Below are positions 25,327 to 34,449 of a DNA stretch of 64,000 nucleotides, piece by piece (positions within the stretch are counted from its first letter, which is position 1; each line of letters starts with the position of its first letter). A program made the translations under genes and the position numbers. The notes under the pieces are model-generated. The model did not search any database, was not told the origin of the DNA, and saw nothing but the letters and a program-made list of their open reading frames with translations. The DNA is from Bacteroidales bacterium (lineage in GTDB: Bacteria > Bacteroidota > Bacteroidia > Bacteroidales > P3): NCBI GenBank assembly GCA_017633985.1, contig JAGBOF010000009.1:1-64000 (forward strand). Direction: 5' to 3'.

Positions 25327-26304
25327 ATGGCAACAATAAAAACTATCGGTGTTCTTACTTCAGGCGGAGATGCTCCGGGAATGAATGCTGCAATCCGTGC
25401 CGTCACACGTGCAGGCATTGCAAAGGGATTTAAAATAAAAGCTATCTACAGAGGTTACGAAGGTTTAATCAACGGCGAAATAAAAGAGTTCACTACCGAG
25501 AACGTAAGCGGTATTATCAATTCGGGAGGAACGATATTAAGGACGGCAAGAAGCGACAGGTTCAAAACCGATGAAGGCATGGAGGAAGCTTTCCGCACGA
25601 TGCAGAAAGAAGAAATAGATGCCCTTGTGGTTATAGGCGGTAACGGCTCTTTGACAGGGGCGATGGTTTTTGCGCAAAAGTATGACGTTCCGTGTATAGG
25701 TCTTCCTGGAACAATAGACAATGATTTGTTCGGTACGGATTCCACGATAGGTTACGACACTACGCTTAACACGATAGTGGAATGCGTGGACAGAATACGC
25801 GATACCGCAACCTCCCACGAAAGAATATTTTTCATTGAAGTAATGGGGCGTGACGCAGGTTTTTTGGCGCAATATTCCGCCATAGCTTCGGGAGCCGAAG
25901 CAGCCATCATACCAGAGGACTCTACGGATGTGGATCAGTTGGAACAGTTTTTAAACCGCGGTATAAGGAAATCGAAAAAAAGTTGTATAGTTATCGTTTC
26001 CGAATCCCCCAAATGCGGTGCCATGTATTACGCTGACCGTGTAAGAAAAGAATTTCCGGGATATGATGTAAGGGTAACCATATTGGGACATCTGCAACGC
26101 GGCGGCAGACCGTCGGCAAGGGACAGGATTTTGGCAAGTGAGACAGGCTACGGCGCAATTCAGGCAATCATTCAGGGACAACGTAACGTCATGGTGGGCA
26201 TACGCAACAACGAGGTTGTATACATACCGTTCAGCGAAGCCATACGTTCGGACAAACCGTTTGATAAGAAACTTATAAAAATATTGGACGATCTTTCCAT
26301 ATAA
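25327..26304 (+). CDS. pfkA: 6-phosphofructokinase
   Basis: This 325-residue protein is a PfkA-type kinase that converts fructose 6-phosphate to fructose 1,6-bisphosphate in glycolysis. Seen are [13 protein letters not shown], the catalytic PGTIDND (D131, D133), [11 protein letters not shown] and the C-terminal [15 protein letters not shown]. In the nucleotide site the usual GGDGS reads GGNGS (N106), while Gly after it points to ATP rather than pyrophosphate as donor. Length is typical of bacterial ATP-dependent PFK (about 320). The start is the ATG at 25327; another ATG at 25320 is out of frame. A terminator-like hairpin follows. Confidence 0.96.
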   Translation: MATIKTIGVLTSGGDAPGMNAAIRAVTRAGIAKGFKIKAIYRGYEGLINGEIKEFTTENVSGIINSGGTILRTARSDRFKTDEGMEEAFRTMQKEEIDALVVIGGNGSLTGAMVFAQKYDVPCIGLPGTIDNDLFGTDSTIGYDTTLNTIVECVDRIRDTATSHERIFFIEVMGRDAGFLAQYSAIASGAEAAIIPEDSTDVDQLEQFLNRGIRKSKKSCIVIVSESPKCGAMYYADRVRKEFPGYDVRVTILGHLQRGGRPSARDRILASETGYGAIQAIIQGQRNVMVGIRNNEVVYIPFSEAIRSDKPFDKKLIKILDDLSI

Positions 26305-26310
26305 ATCCGT

Positions 26311-26351
26311 CAAATCATAAGAATAAATTGTATTCTTAATTTGATGATTTG
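26311..26351 (+). terminator. Hairpin after pfkA
   Basis: TAAGAATA-AATTG-TATTCTTA (26318-26338) is extended by CAAATCA / TGATTTG with a small bulge. It lies just after the pfkA stop. It is AT-rich and lacks a clean T tract, so termination is likely but not certain. Confidence 0.55.
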
Positions 26352-26385
26352 TATAATAAATCGCTTCTGTTTGATTTTTTTTTCG

Positions 26386-26393
26386 TAAATTTG
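26386..26393 (+). promoter_or_regulatory. -7 element for the glycogen-synthase-like gene
   Basis: TAAATTTG matches TAnnTTTG, 26 bp before the ATG at 26420. A TTTG occurs 12 bp upstream, too close for a standard -33 box. Confidence 0.55.
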
Positions 26394-26419
26394 CACTTGT
26401 AAAATAATTTTTTATTGCA

Positions 26420-27244
26420 ATGGAGAAACCGAAAGTTTTATTTGTATCCCAGGAAATATATCCGTATATGGTTTCCACACCTTTGGCTGATTTGGGCAGG
26501 TATTTGCCGCAGGCGGCTTTTGAACGCGGTAAAGAAGTCCGTATATTTATGCCGAGGTTCGGAAATGTGAACGAAAGAAAAAATCAATTACATGAAGTAA
26601 TCCGTTTGTCAGGTTTAAATATCATCATTGATGATACGGATCATCCTTTGATTATAAAAGTTGCATCCATACCTACGGTAAGAATGCAGATATATTTTAT
26701 AGACAACGAAGATTTCTTCACCATTAAAGCGGATGTTAAAGACGCCAAAGGGAAATATCTTCCGAATAATGACGAACGTTCTATATTTTTTGCACGCGGA
26801 GTATTGGAAACGGTTAAGAAATTGTCTTGGCGGCCTTCGTTAATACATTGCAGCGGATGGTTCTCAATGTTGCTTCCGTTCTTTATCAAACGCACCGAAT
26901 ATAAAAACAATCCGTATTTTAATAATGCGAAGATAGTAATATCGCTGTTCAACGATCCGTTTGAAGGAATGCTTGACGAAAACATTATAAAGAAATTGAA
27001 AACGGAGGGCGGAACTCCTAAAGATTGGAAGTTTTATAAGGAACCTACATACGAAAATATAATGAAAGCGGCAATAACTTATTGCGACGGTGTAGTGATT
27101 TCTTCGGAAAAAGTTTCAAAAGAACTTATCGAGTTTGCAAAAGAAAATAAGAAAGATATTATTCCTTATAATTCCGATAAAAAAGAATTTTATAAATCAA
27201 TTAATGATTATTATGATTCAATTATTGAAATTGAAGAAGATTAG
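26420..27244 (+). CDS. Single-domain glycogen/starch synthase-like protein
   Basis: This 274-residue protein corresponds to the N-terminal (acceptor) half of GT5 glycogen synthases: VLFVSQEIYPYM near the start, PLADLGRYLPQAAFERGKEVRIFMPRFG, FFARGVLETVKKLSWRPSLIHCSGWFSMLLP. The second GT-B domain with the ADP-glucose site is absent. It is not a truncated gene, because short Bacteroidetes homologues of this size occur next to a DUF4270 gene, as here. Whether it has catalytic activity is doubtful; a regulatory or accessory role is possible. The TAG stop overlaps the start of the DUF4270 gene by 32 bp. The C-terminus is acidic and Lys/Tyr-rich. Confidence 0.82.
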   Translation: MEKPKVLFVSQEIYPYMVSTPLADLGRYLPQAAFERGKEVRIFMPRFGNVNERKNQLHEVIRLSGLNIIIDDTDHPLIIKVASIPTVRMQIYFIDNEDFFTIKADVKDAKGKYLPNNDERSIFFARGVLETVKKLSWRPSLIHCSGWFSMLLPFFIKRTEYKNNPYFNNAKIVISLFNDPFEGMLDENIIKKLKTEGGTPKDWKFYKEPTYENIMKAAITYCDGVVISSEKVSKELIEFAKENKKDIIPYNSDKKEFYKSINDYYDSIIEIEED

Positions 27245-28559
27245 CAACCTTGTATCTTCAAGACTTACGTTGCTTGTTGTTTGTTTGTCCGTACTTACTT
27301 CCTGTGTGGATGAGAATGACAAATTGGGTCTTTCGTTGGTGCAATCTTCGGGAGGATTGGATGTGTTGTCTGCAGAAAACAGTAACGTAACTTTGCAAAG
27401 TGCAGTATACGGAACGGATTCTTTGGAAACGGCACAAAAAGATAATTTCGTATTGGGCACATACAAAGACGAATATTTCGGACAAATTACTTCGTCAATA
27501 TACACCTCCATGACATTGCAGGATAACGTAGGAATAAACTTTGCCGATTTGGGAACAATAGATTCCGTTGTTTTATGTCTGGCATATTCTTCTTCGGGAG
27601 CTTTTATAAAGGACACATCATTGCGTTCGGATATAATGAACATTAACGTTTATCTGCTCAACGAAGCGATAGATTCGACAAAAAAATATGCGGGTGATGA
27701 CATACCTGTACAAAACACACCGATATTTTCAGGTAATGCCGAAGTAAATCCTGCCGAAGGTGTTGTTGTAGGTGGTAAAGATACTCTTAATCCTCATTTG
27801 AGACTTACGCTTTCCGGTGAGTTCATAGAGAAATTAAAAAACAGCAGTTACGAAAACCAACAGGAATTTGCTGACGATTTGAAAGGTTTGAAAATTTGTG
27901 CAACAAGTTCTTCCAATGCTTTTCTTGCATACATTGACATGAAATCTTCCAACTCCGGATTATTCGTTTATTATCACCGCAATGATTTTTCAAGCAAATA
28001 CATCATCAATTTTACGGGCAGCGGTTACAGATTCATGCATATAGACAAAGATTATTCGTCTTCGTCTCTTTCCGGTATTACATCATATGCCGATACTTTA
28101 AGTACGCAGGATTATATTTACATCGGATCGTTAGGAGTTGCCGAATCCAAGATAACAATAAACGGCATACCGGAATGGTATAATCAAGACTCCGTAAAAG
28201 GTTGCGCAATCAACAGAGCGGAATTGATATTACCTGTTGCCGATTTGCTGCCGCAAAGTCATTTATATCCATCTTCATTGCTGGTTTTGCGTAAAGAAAA
28301 CGGATTGTTCGGTTATATAAGCGATGAAATTTCGGTTAATAACTGGTTAGGAAATAAATATGATGCGTCCATTAATGCGTTCCGTTTGGACATAACGTCA
28401 TTTATACAAAACGTTGCATTGGGCAAAATAACCGATTGCACATTGTATTTAATCCCTGACAGCAGAACATCATCGGCTTCAAGGGTTATATTAAACGGAC
28501 CTGCAAGTAGCAATCCTCCTAAACTGAACATAATTTATTCACATCCTGCATCGGATTAA
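27213..28559 (+). CDS. DUF4270-like outer-surface lipoprotein
   Basis: From the ATG at 27213 the protein is 448 residues. It has a lipoprotein signal: basic start, hydrophobic SRLTLLVVCLSVLTSC with lipobox LTSC, then an acidic CVDENDK. The body is Ser/Thr/Asn-rich and beta-strand-like, with GTYKDEYFGQITSSIYTSM and a conserved-looking AELILPV. Size, lipobox and its place after the short glycogen-synthase-like gene match the Bacteroidetes DUF4270 family, of unknown function. Earlier in-frame starts (27135, 27204) would place more than 20 extra residues before the signal. The overlap of 32 bp implies translational coupling. Confidence 0.75.
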   Translation: MIQLLKLKKISNLVSSRLTLLVVCLSVLTSCVDENDKLGLSLVQSSGGLDVLSAENSNVTLQSAVYGTDSLETAQKDNFVLGTYKDEYFGQITSSIYTSMTLQDNVGINFADLGTIDSVVLCLAYSSSGAFIKDTSLRSDIMNINVYLLNEAIDSTKKYAGDDIPVQNTPIFSGNAEVNPAEGVVVGGKDTLNPHLRLTLSGEFIEKLKNSSYENQQEFADDLKGLKICATSSSNAFLAYIDMKSSNSGLFVYYHRNDFSSKYIINFTGSGYRFMHIDKDYSSSSLSGITSYADTLSTQDYIYIGSLGVAESKITINGIPEWYNQDSVKGCAINRAELILPVADLLPQSHLYPSSLLVLRKENGLFGYISDEISVNNWLGNKYDASINAFRLDITSFIQNVALGKITDCTLYLIPDSRTSSASRVILNGPASSNPPKLNIIYSHPASD

Positions 28560-28575
28560 TAATTTTATGCATAAA

Positions 28576-29640
28576 ATGAAAAAAAAGGCTGTTACATTCA
28601 CCGCGGCACTTTGTATTTTATTTTGTTTATCAGCTCAAAATAAAGACACCGCCGCATTTAAAGAATATTTTACAAACGGAAAAATTGCAACCGACGGCTA
28701 TAAAAATGATAAGAACATTAAAGTCGGTAAATGGACATGGTATTCTGAAAACGGTAAACCCCAACTGACGGGAGAATATAATGACAAAGGCTGGAAAATC
28801 GGCCTTTGGCAATGGTTCTATGCCGACGGAAGTTTGAAAAAACAGGAATATCTGACGGGAAACGGTGAAAACAAAGCTTTTTATGATAATAAACAACTCT
28901 ACTACTTGTGCAAAGTTACCGACGGAATGAAACAAGGCGAATACAAAGAGTATCATAAAAACGGTAAAATCAAAATGCAGGGAAATTATAAGGATAATGA
29001 ACTGGACGGACCCGTTAAATGGTGGTACTCCAACTCAAATCCCGAGATGGAAGGAACACTTAAAGCTGGTAAAAGGGAAGGACATTGGATTTATTATTTC
29101 CATGACAAAGGAAATGTGAACAGTGAAGGAAATTATAAGGATGATAAGGAAGAAGGACGGTGGGTTTATTACTACGAAACCAATGAAAAATGGCGTGAAG
29201 GTGAATATATCGGAGGTAAAAGGGAAGGTTTGTGGAAAACTTACTACGAAAACGGCAAAATTCTGCATCAAGGATCCTATGTAAACGGTAAAGAAGAAGG
29301 TATATGGACATCCTATTTTGAGGACGGGTCTGTTCAAATGAGGGGAAAATTCATTCACGGCAATATGGACGGCAAATGGGAGATGTTCAATGCCGACGGG
29401 TCGCACAAAACGGATGTTAGCTATTCTGACGGGCAGAAAAACGGCACGGAAACACTATATGACGAAAACGGCAACATATATCAAAAAGCCGATTACACCG
29501 ACGGAGTACTCAACGGCCGCTGGGAAAGATATTTTAACAATAAATTGACGGAAAAAGGTACTTACAAAGACGGACAGAAAACAGGAAAATGGACGTTTTA
29601 TGACGAAAACGGCAAAGAAATAGACAGCCGCAATTTTTAG
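28576..29640 (+). CDS. Exported MORN-like repeat protein (YwqK-type)
   Basis: This 354-residue protein begins with a signal peptide (KKKAVTFTAALCILFCLSAQ) and then consists of about 12 repeats of roughly 23 residues with the pattern YYENGKI..G.Y..GK.EG.W. Examples are NGKPQLTGEYNDKGWKIGLW, NGKIKMQGNYKDNELDGP and NGKILHQGSYVNGKEEGIW. These are MORN/toxin_YwqK repeats, beta-hairpin repeats that often bind proteins or lipids. No sorting domain is present, so it is probably periplasmic. It starts 16 bp after the DUF4270 stop. The precise role is unknown; the 'antitoxin' name sometimes used for this family is not supported here by any partner gene. Confidence 0.82.
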   Translation: MKKKAVTFTAALCILFCLSAQNKDTAAFKEYFTNGKIATDGYKNDKNIKVGKWTWYSENGKPQLTGEYNDKGWKIGLWQWFYADGSLKKQEYLTGNGENKAFYDNKQLYYLCKVTDGMKQGEYKEYHKNGKIKMQGNYKDNELDGPVKWWYSNSNPEMEGTLKAGKREGHWIYYFHDKGNVNSEGNYKDDKEEGRWVYYYETNEKWREGEYIGGKREGLWKTYYENGKILHQGSYVNGKEEGIWTSYFEDGSVQMRGKFIHGNMDGKWEMFNADGSHKTDVSYSDGQKNGTETLYDENGNIYQKADYTDGVLNGRWERYFNNKLTEKGTYKDGQKTGKWTFYDENGKEIDSRNF

Positions 29641-29659
29641 TATTTCAATACGTCAAAAT

Positions 29660-29743
29660 AAAACGCCGTTTCAGTAAAATAATCACGCAGAATAATTTTT
29701 TAAAACGGCGTTTTAATTTCACGGGAAGGCGTCTTTTTTTTAC
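29660..29743. repeat. Four-unit 21-bp array between tandem genes
   Basis: Units start at 29660, 29681, 29702 and 29723: AAAACGCCGTTTCAGTAAA, AATCACGCAGAATAATTT, AAAACGGCGTTTTAATTT and GGGAAGGCGTCTTTTTTT. Units 1 and 3 are complementary. The array fills most of the 130-bp gap between the MORN protein gene and the UbiA gene. Confidence 0.86.
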
Positions 29744-29770
29744 AGAACCTTAAAACACTGATATAAAGTT

Positions 29771-30742
29771 ATGAAAGAATTTTTTGATTTATTGGGTTGG
29801 AAAAATATAATAGTTGCTTTTTTGGCTCTTGTATTAATCCGAATCAGTATAATAATACCTTTTTATGCCCAATGGTATTTACCTGTAAGCATAACATGGG
29901 AATATTTCCTTATGTTCACCTTCGGATTGTGCTTTATCCTGTCGGGAAACAATATTGCAATAAAGTTTTATGACGAAAAACTCAAAGTGTGCCGTCAGGA
30001 CAAAACAAATAATTTTAATATCAAACAATACCCTGATATTGTACGCTTAAGGGGATTGTGGGTTGTAATGTGGTTCACGGGATTGGTTGCCGTAGTTTGG
30101 GCTTCGGTTGTTACAAAGAATTATTTCTACTATCCTGTCTGCGCAATTGTAACCGCACTTATCGGATATGCCTATGCAAATTCCTTAAGATACAAATTCC
30201 TTTCGGGAAATCTGGCATTGGGACTTATCAACGCCCTTGTAATCTTTTCACAACTGCCGCATGACAAATCGGCATTAATACCCGTAAGTTTCAGATTCCC
30301 TGTTGCAAATGCAATACTGTATCAGGATTTGGTAACGTTGTTCGTCTTTTTAGCTCTGATGGTATTCATTCTGACAATAATAAGAGATATTACAGGAGAT
30401 GTGACTAATATTGCACAGGATACCAAGAATAACTACTCAACTCTCGCTGTCAAATCGGGAGAAAGCAAAAGCAAAACGGTGTTATATGCATTAAGTTTAT
30501 TATTTATAGCTGTTACATGCGTTTTTATGTATATTTACAGTGACAAATTGGGTGCAATACAGATCGTAATAACATCCGCAATAGTTATTTTGCCTGTTAT
30601 ATACTATATGGTTACGCTTCAAAAAGCCAAAGTGCAGACCGATTACAATTATCTGTATGTTTTCTTGGGCATGGTGTTTATTTCGCTTTTGTTTGTAATA
30701 TCTTTCTGCAAATATTTGTTCATTAATGGAAATCTTCAATAA
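29771..30742 (+). CDS. UbiA family prenyltransferase
   Basis: This 323-residue protein has about nine hydrophobic segments. The two Asp-containing loops of UbiA enzymes are recognisable: a degenerate first one, NNIAIKFYDEK, and a good second one, RDITGDVTNIAQD, which holds Mg2+-pyrophosphate. The family attaches prenyl chains to aromatic rings or glycerol phosphates (menaquinone, archaeol-like lipids). The substrate is not decided by sequence, and the diverged first loop argues against assuming MenA. It overlaps maf by 17 bp, so the two are coupled. Confidence 0.82.
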   Translation: MKEFFDLLGWKNIIVAFLALVLIRISIIIPFYAQWYLPVSITWEYFLMFTFGLCFILSGNNIAIKFYDEKLKVCRQDKTNNFNIKQYPDIVRLRGLWVVMWFTGLVAVVWASVVTKNYFYYPVCAIVTALIGYAYANSLRYKFLSGNLALGLINALVIFSQLPHDKSALIPVSFRFPVANAILYQDLVTLFVFLALMVFILTIIRDITGDVTNIAQDTKNNYSTLAVKSGESKSKTVLYALSLLFIAVTCVFMYIYSDKLGAIQIVITSAIVILPVIYYMVTLQKAKVQTDYNYLYVFLGMVFISLLFVISFCKYLFINGNLQ

Positions 30743-31316
30743 AAAAATACTTTTGAACAGTCATTCCCCGAGACGCAAACAGATTCTGGAAAGCATGGGA
30801 CTTGACGTAAAAACGGTAAGCAGCGATTGTGAGGAAACATATCCTGATAATATTCCGCCAGAAGAAGTAGCCGTTTATTTGGCAACTAAAAAATGCCGCG
30901 CATACAAGGGAGATATTCTTCCCGATGAGGTATTGGTTTCGGCGGATACGATTGTTATCAACGGCAATTCAATACTCGGTAAACCTAAAAACAGGCAACA
31001 GGCTTTAGAAATGCTGAAAAGCCTATCGGGTAACACACATAAGGTTATCACAGGGTGTTGTCTTCAGAGTCAGAATACGCTTAAAAGCTTTTATGAGACG
31101 ACCGAAGTAATTTTCGGGGAACTTGACGATGAAGAGATAGTGTATTATACGGACAAATACTCGCCTTACGACAAGGCAGGTGCCTACGGAGTTCAGGAAT
31201 GGATAGGAATGACGGGAATAAAAGGAATAAAAGGTGATTATTATAATGTGATGGGTCTGCCTGCAAACAAACTGTGGCAGCAACTCAAAGACCTTGACGG
31301 CTGTTATAACGAATAA
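30726..31316 (+). CDS. maf: Maf-like nucleoside triphosphate pyrophosphatase
   Basis: This 196-residue protein has the Maf signature N-LNSHSPRRKQILESMGL, the conserved VSADTIVINGNSILGKPKN with the catalytic Asp, and YDKAGAYGVQEW-G. Maf proteins hydrolyse non-canonical or pyrimidine nucleoside triphosphates to monophosphates and affect septum formation. The ADTIV segment points to the YhdE subfamily (dTTP/UTP pyrophosphatase). Length is usual. It lies between UbiA (17-bp overlap) and dprA (5-bp gap) in one likely operon. Confidence 0.94.
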   Translation: MEIFNKKILLNSHSPRRKQILESMGLDVKTVSSDCEETYPDNIPPEEVAVYLATKKCRAYKGDILPDEVLVSADTIVINGNSILGKPKNRQQALEMLKSLSGNTHKVITGCCLQSQNTLKSFYETTEVIFGELDDEEIVYYTDKYSPYDKAGAYGVQEWIGMTGIKGIKGDYYNVMGLPANKLWQQLKDLDGCYNE

Positions 31317-31321
31317 AATCC

Positions 31322-32425
31322 ATGACAGACATTTATCAGTTGGCATTGGCACGTACTGCGGGAATAGGAAGCAAAACCGCACAGGCAATAATAGAACATA
31401 TCGGTTCTGCACGTGAATTGTTTGAAATGAATGAGCAGGATTTGCGTGTGATATTCAAATCCCGCGAAAAAACAATACAGGATATTCTTTCCAAAAGGAT
31501 GTTCGCCGATTGCGAAAGGGAATTGGAGTTTATGCAACGCTACAATATACGTTCTTTTTTCTTTACTGACGAAGATTATCCGCTGCGTCTGAAAAATATT
31601 CCCGATAAACCAATATGTCTTTTCGCACAAGGTGATGCCGATTTGAATTATCCGCGAATTGTTGCAGTCGTTGGTTCGCGTAAATGCAGCGATTACGGCA
31701 AAGAAATGACAGAACAAACCGTGGATGAATTGCAAAAATTAGGCGCCGCAGTTATTTCAGGACTTGCTTACGGTATTGATTCGGTTGCACACCGCTGTTG
31801 TCTGAATAAAAACATACCTACGTTTGCCGTGATGGGGACAGGATTAGACCAAATCTACCCAAAAGACCATTTTGAGCTGGCAAAACAAATTTTAGATCAC
31901 GGCGGATGTCTGATAACCGAATATTTCACAAAGACACAACCCTTTGCGGGTAATTTCCCTGCCCGTAACCGAATAATAGCAGGCTTAAGCGATGCGGTAA
32001 TCGCCGTGGAGGCTTCCAAGACAGGCGGAGCCCTTTTAACAGCTAAACTTGCCAATGACTACAACAGGGAAGTTATGGCAGTGCCGGGCAGAATGACCGA
32101 CAGGAATTCGGAAGGCTGCAATTTCCTTATAGAATCCAACAGAGCAACAATACTGTCCAACCCTTCGGTTATCGAAAAGGTTATGTCATGGAACCAACAT
32201 GCCGCAACGCATTCCCTGTTTAAAGAACCCGAAGACAAAAGCGCATCTTTAATCGGTGCGGAAAAGAAAATATACTGCACACTTAAAGAAAAAGGTGAGT
32301 TAGATATTGACACCTTAATGACTTTAACGGGAATAAACATCAATGAACTTTCGGCAACATTGCTGAATATGGAACTGTGTGATTTAGTTATGGCAAAACC
32401 GGGTAAAGTCTATAAAATATTATAG
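31322..32425 (+). CDS. dprA: DNA-processing protein DprA
   Basis: This 367-residue protein has an N-terminal helix-hairpin-helix region (GIGSKTAQAIIEHIGSA), the Rossmann-like DprA core (YPRIVAVVGSRKCSDYG, ISGLAYGIDSVAHR, FAVMGTGLDQIYP, FPARNRIIAGLSDAVIAVEAS, GALLTAKLAND, VMAVPG) and a C-terminal winged-helix domain (LDIDTLMTLTGININELSATLLNME). DprA loads RecA onto incoming single-stranded DNA during natural transformation and is also found in species not known to transform. It is convergent with the PAP2 gene, separated by only 14 bp. Confidence 0.95.
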   Translation: MTDIYQLALARTAGIGSKTAQAIIEHIGSARELFEMNEQDLRVIFKSREKTIQDILSKRMFADCERELEFMQRYNIRSFFFTDEDYPLRLKNIPDKPICLFAQGDADLNYPRIVAVVGSRKCSDYGKEMTEQTVDELQKLGAAVISGLAYGIDSVAHRCCLNKNIPTFAVMGTGLDQIYPKDHFELAKQILDHGGCLITEYFTKTQPFAGNFPARNRIIAGLSDAVIAVEASKTGGALLTAKLANDYNREVMAVPGRMTDRNSEGCNFLIESNRATILSNPSVIEKVMSWNQHAATHSLFKEPEDKSASLIGAEKKIYCTLKEKGELDIDTLMTLTGININELSATLLNMELCDLVMAKPGKVYKIL

Positions 32426-32439
32426 CACCTTACTGCCGT

Positions 32440-33036
32440 CTAACGCTTATCCAATTGTTTTAATGCGAGATTGTAGAAAAAGAAAACCACCAATCCCAGA
32501 ACTATTCCCAACAATGCTCCGCACAAAACGTCACCCGGATAATGATAACCGCAATATATGCGGGATATTCCCGCAACTATTCCCCATAAAATCAGAAGTC
32601 CCGAAAATACCTTGGCCTTTTGATCTTTCATTATAAGGATTAAAGAGGTTATAATGGTGAAAATATTGGCTGCATGCGAAGAAACAAATCCGTAAAGTCC
32701 CCCTTTGTTGTCATAGATCAGGTAATGATAATGCCTTAACTTCACCGTAACGGCATCATCCAATGCATGCGAAGGCCGCAATCTGCAAAAAACATCTTTA
32801 AAACATATAACGCTGATACGGTCTGCCAAAAGAAAACACAGCGCTATCACAAGAATATACAGCCACCAATGTTTAAAACCTTTTCTGTACATCACGTACA
32901 AGGTAATCAGCGTAACGATGATACCTATCGTTATATGGGCGGAAACAATACTGAAAAACCAATCCAAAAACCCGCTTCTGTGTGAATTGACTGCGCGAAA
33001 AAGTTCGGTATCTAATGACAATAATTTCTCTAACAT
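32440..33036 (-). CDS. PAP2 family membrane phosphatase
   Basis: This 198-residue protein has five hydrophobic segments and the three phosphatase motifs: KDVFCRLRP (K-x6-RP), SSHAAN (a PSGH variant with Ser and catalytic His), and SRIYCGYHYPGDV (SR-x5-H-x3-D). Family members dephosphorylate lipid phosphates such as undecaprenyl pyrophosphate or phosphatidic acid on the outer face of the inner membrane. This could be the undecaprenyl-pyrophosphatase that serves the wall genes further along, but sequence alone cannot decide. It lies 52 bp downstream of obgE on the same strand. Confidence 0.9.
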   Translation of the reverse strand: MLEKLLSLDTELFRAVNSHRSGFLDWFFSIVSAHITIGIIVTLITLYVMYRKGFKHWWLYILVIALCFLLADRISVICFKDVFCRLRPSHALDDAVTVKLRHYHYLIYDNKGGLYGFVSSHAANIFTIITSLILIMKDQKAKVFSGLLILWGIVAGISRIYCGYHYPGDVLCGALLGIVLGLVVFFFYNLALKQLDKR

Positions 33037-33088
33037 AAATAAAAATCCAAAAATTCTACATTACACCCTACGCACTACATATTACATA

Positions 33089-34087
33089 CTACATATCACC
33101 TACTACATATTTGTAGATTGCGTCTTTAAGTTCGGTAATACCCTTTTGGGCAACGGATGATATGAAAAAAACTCCGCAATCAACGGCAATGGTTTCTTTC
33201 ATCTGCGCAATCATCTCATCATCCATCATATCGCATTTGGTAATTGCCAAAATACGGTCTTTGTGCAGCAATTCGGGATTGTAAGTATGCAGTTCATTCA
33301 AAAGGATGTTGTATTCCTCATTGATATCACGCTCCGTATCGCACGGAATCATAAACAAAAGAATACTGTTACGCTCAATGTGACGCAGAAAACGCAATCC
33401 CAATCCTCTGCCTTCGCTCGCTCCTTCAATAATACCCGGAATATCCGCCATGACAAACGATTTGTCATCCCTGTATTTCACAATTCCCAAATTGGGTACA
33501 AGCGTCGTAAACGGATAATTGGCTATTTCGGGTTTGGCCGCAGAAACTACGGAAAGCAATGTGGATTTGCCCGCATTAGGAAAGCCTACCAGACCCACAT
33601 CTGCGAGAATCTTTAACTCTATTATGACCCATTTCTCAATTCCTTCTTCGCCCGGTTGTGCAAAACGGGGTGTTCGGTTTGTCGATGATTTGAAAAAATC
33701 ATTGCCTTTGCCTCCGCGTCCGCCCGAAAATAAGATTTTTTGCTCTCCGTCTTCGGTTATTTCGCATAATTGCTCACCTGTTTCGGCGTCCTTGACTACA
33801 CAACCCAACGGAACCTCTATTATACGGTCTGCACCGTTGGCTCCGTGACGCAAGTTCTGTCCTCCGGGCTCTCCGTTGGCAGCAAAAACATGCTTGGTAT
33901 ATTTTAAATGCAGTAAAGTCCACAATTGGGCATTGCCCCTTAGTATAATATGTCCGCCTCTGCCCCCGTCGCCGCCGTCAGGTCCGCCTTTAAACTCTTT
34001 GGCTGCATGCAAAAGATGCATACAACCCGCTCCGCCGTTACCGCTGCGGCAAAATATCTTTACGTAATCAACAAAATTGCTTGTCAT
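33089..34087 (-). CDS. obgE: GTPase Obg/CgtA
   Basis: From the ATG at 34087 ([19 protein letters not shown]) the protein is 332 residues. It has the glycine-rich Obg fold ([27 protein letters not shown]) followed by the G domain: G1 [10 protein letters not shown]3 [18 protein letters not shown]4 TKCD. Obg binds the 50S subunit and acts in ribosome assembly and stress control. The C-terminal OCT extension found in some species is absent. The frame could extend 10 codons upstream, but the chosen start fits the family. The last codons lie in a short TACATA-rich repetitive stretch (33070-33110). Confidence 0.95.
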   Translation of the reverse strand: MTSNFVDYVKIFCRSGNGGAGCMHLLHAAKEFKGGPDGGDGGRGGHIILRGNAQLWTLLHLKYTKHVFAANGEPGGQNLRHGANGADRIIEVPLGCVVKDAETGEQLCEITEDGEQKILFSGGRGGKGNDFFKSSTNRTPRFAQPGEEGIEKWVIIELKILADVGLVGFPNAGKSTLLSVVSAAKPEIANYPFTTLVPNLGIVKYRDDKSFVMADIPGIIEGASEGRGLGLRFLRHIERNSILLFMIPCDTERDINEEYNILLNELHTYNPELLHKDRILAITKCDMMDDEMIAQMKETIAVDCGVFFISSVAQKGITELKDAIYKYVVGDM

Positions 34088-34293
34088 AACAGGTAAAATT
34101 TTTGCAAATTTACGCAAAATTGCATTACTAACAGAAAATAATCCTCAAAATTCACGTTTTTGCCGCCTTACGCATAGTCTGATTGTCTTCTTACCGCTTC
34201 AAACCTATGCCCTGTATCTTTTTAACCATGCCATATGCCGCTTTGCTTACGCCCCTTGCCGCCTTATTCTGAAAAAAACTGTTTTTTTGACTC

Positions 34294-34332
34294 AAAAAAA
34301 GGGTTTTTTTAGGGTAAAAAAACCCTTTTTTT
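34294..34332. terminator. Perfect A7-GGG-T7 hairpin downstream-neutral element
   Basis: AAAAAAAGGGTTTTTTT (34294-34310) and AAAAAAACCCTTTTTTT (34316-34332) are a 17-bp perfect inverted repeat around the loop AGGGT. It is flanked by another A7-CTG-T7 motif (34272-34288). It lies in the obgE / M49 peptidase gap upstream of both genes, so it does not directly terminate either known gene. The 34118-34722 region has no convincing gene; frames at 34440-34655 and 34569-34667 show no recognisable protein. Confidence 0.6.
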
Positions 34333-34386
34333 AAAATTATTATGCGACGGGGCGGCGGCAAAAGGGCTTAAGGCGCAAATAAGGCA

Positions 34387-34449
34387 ACGCTCCGCATAGA
34401 AGTTTTGACGCTTCGGGGATATGAAACAACGCTTCGGATATGAATTGCG
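34387..34449. repeat. Divergent three-unit 21-bp array (ACGCTTCGG type)
   Basis: Units at 34387, 34408 and 34429 begin ACGCTCCGCATAGAAG, ACGCTTCGGGGATATGAA and ACGCTTCGGATATGAATT. The sequence is unrelated to the common unit but the 21-bp step is exact. It lies in the 650-bp gap between obgE and the M49 gene, a stretch locally richer in G+C than other gaps. Confidence 0.65.

Noticed and set aside
26420..27244. Truncated glycogen synthase pseudogene
   Set aside because: The frame is clean, has its own promoter, and short homologues next to DUF4270 are known in Bacteroidetes, so it is more likely a genuine single-domain protein.
28576..29640. Antitoxin of a toxin-antitoxin system (YwqK name)
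   Set aside because: The protein is exported by a signal peptide and has no toxin partner; the MORN-like repeats are a better description.
33070..33110. TACTACATAT repeats between the PAP2 gene and obgE as another 21-bp array
   Set aside because: The spacing is 14-15 bp, not 21, and the stretch is low-complexity.
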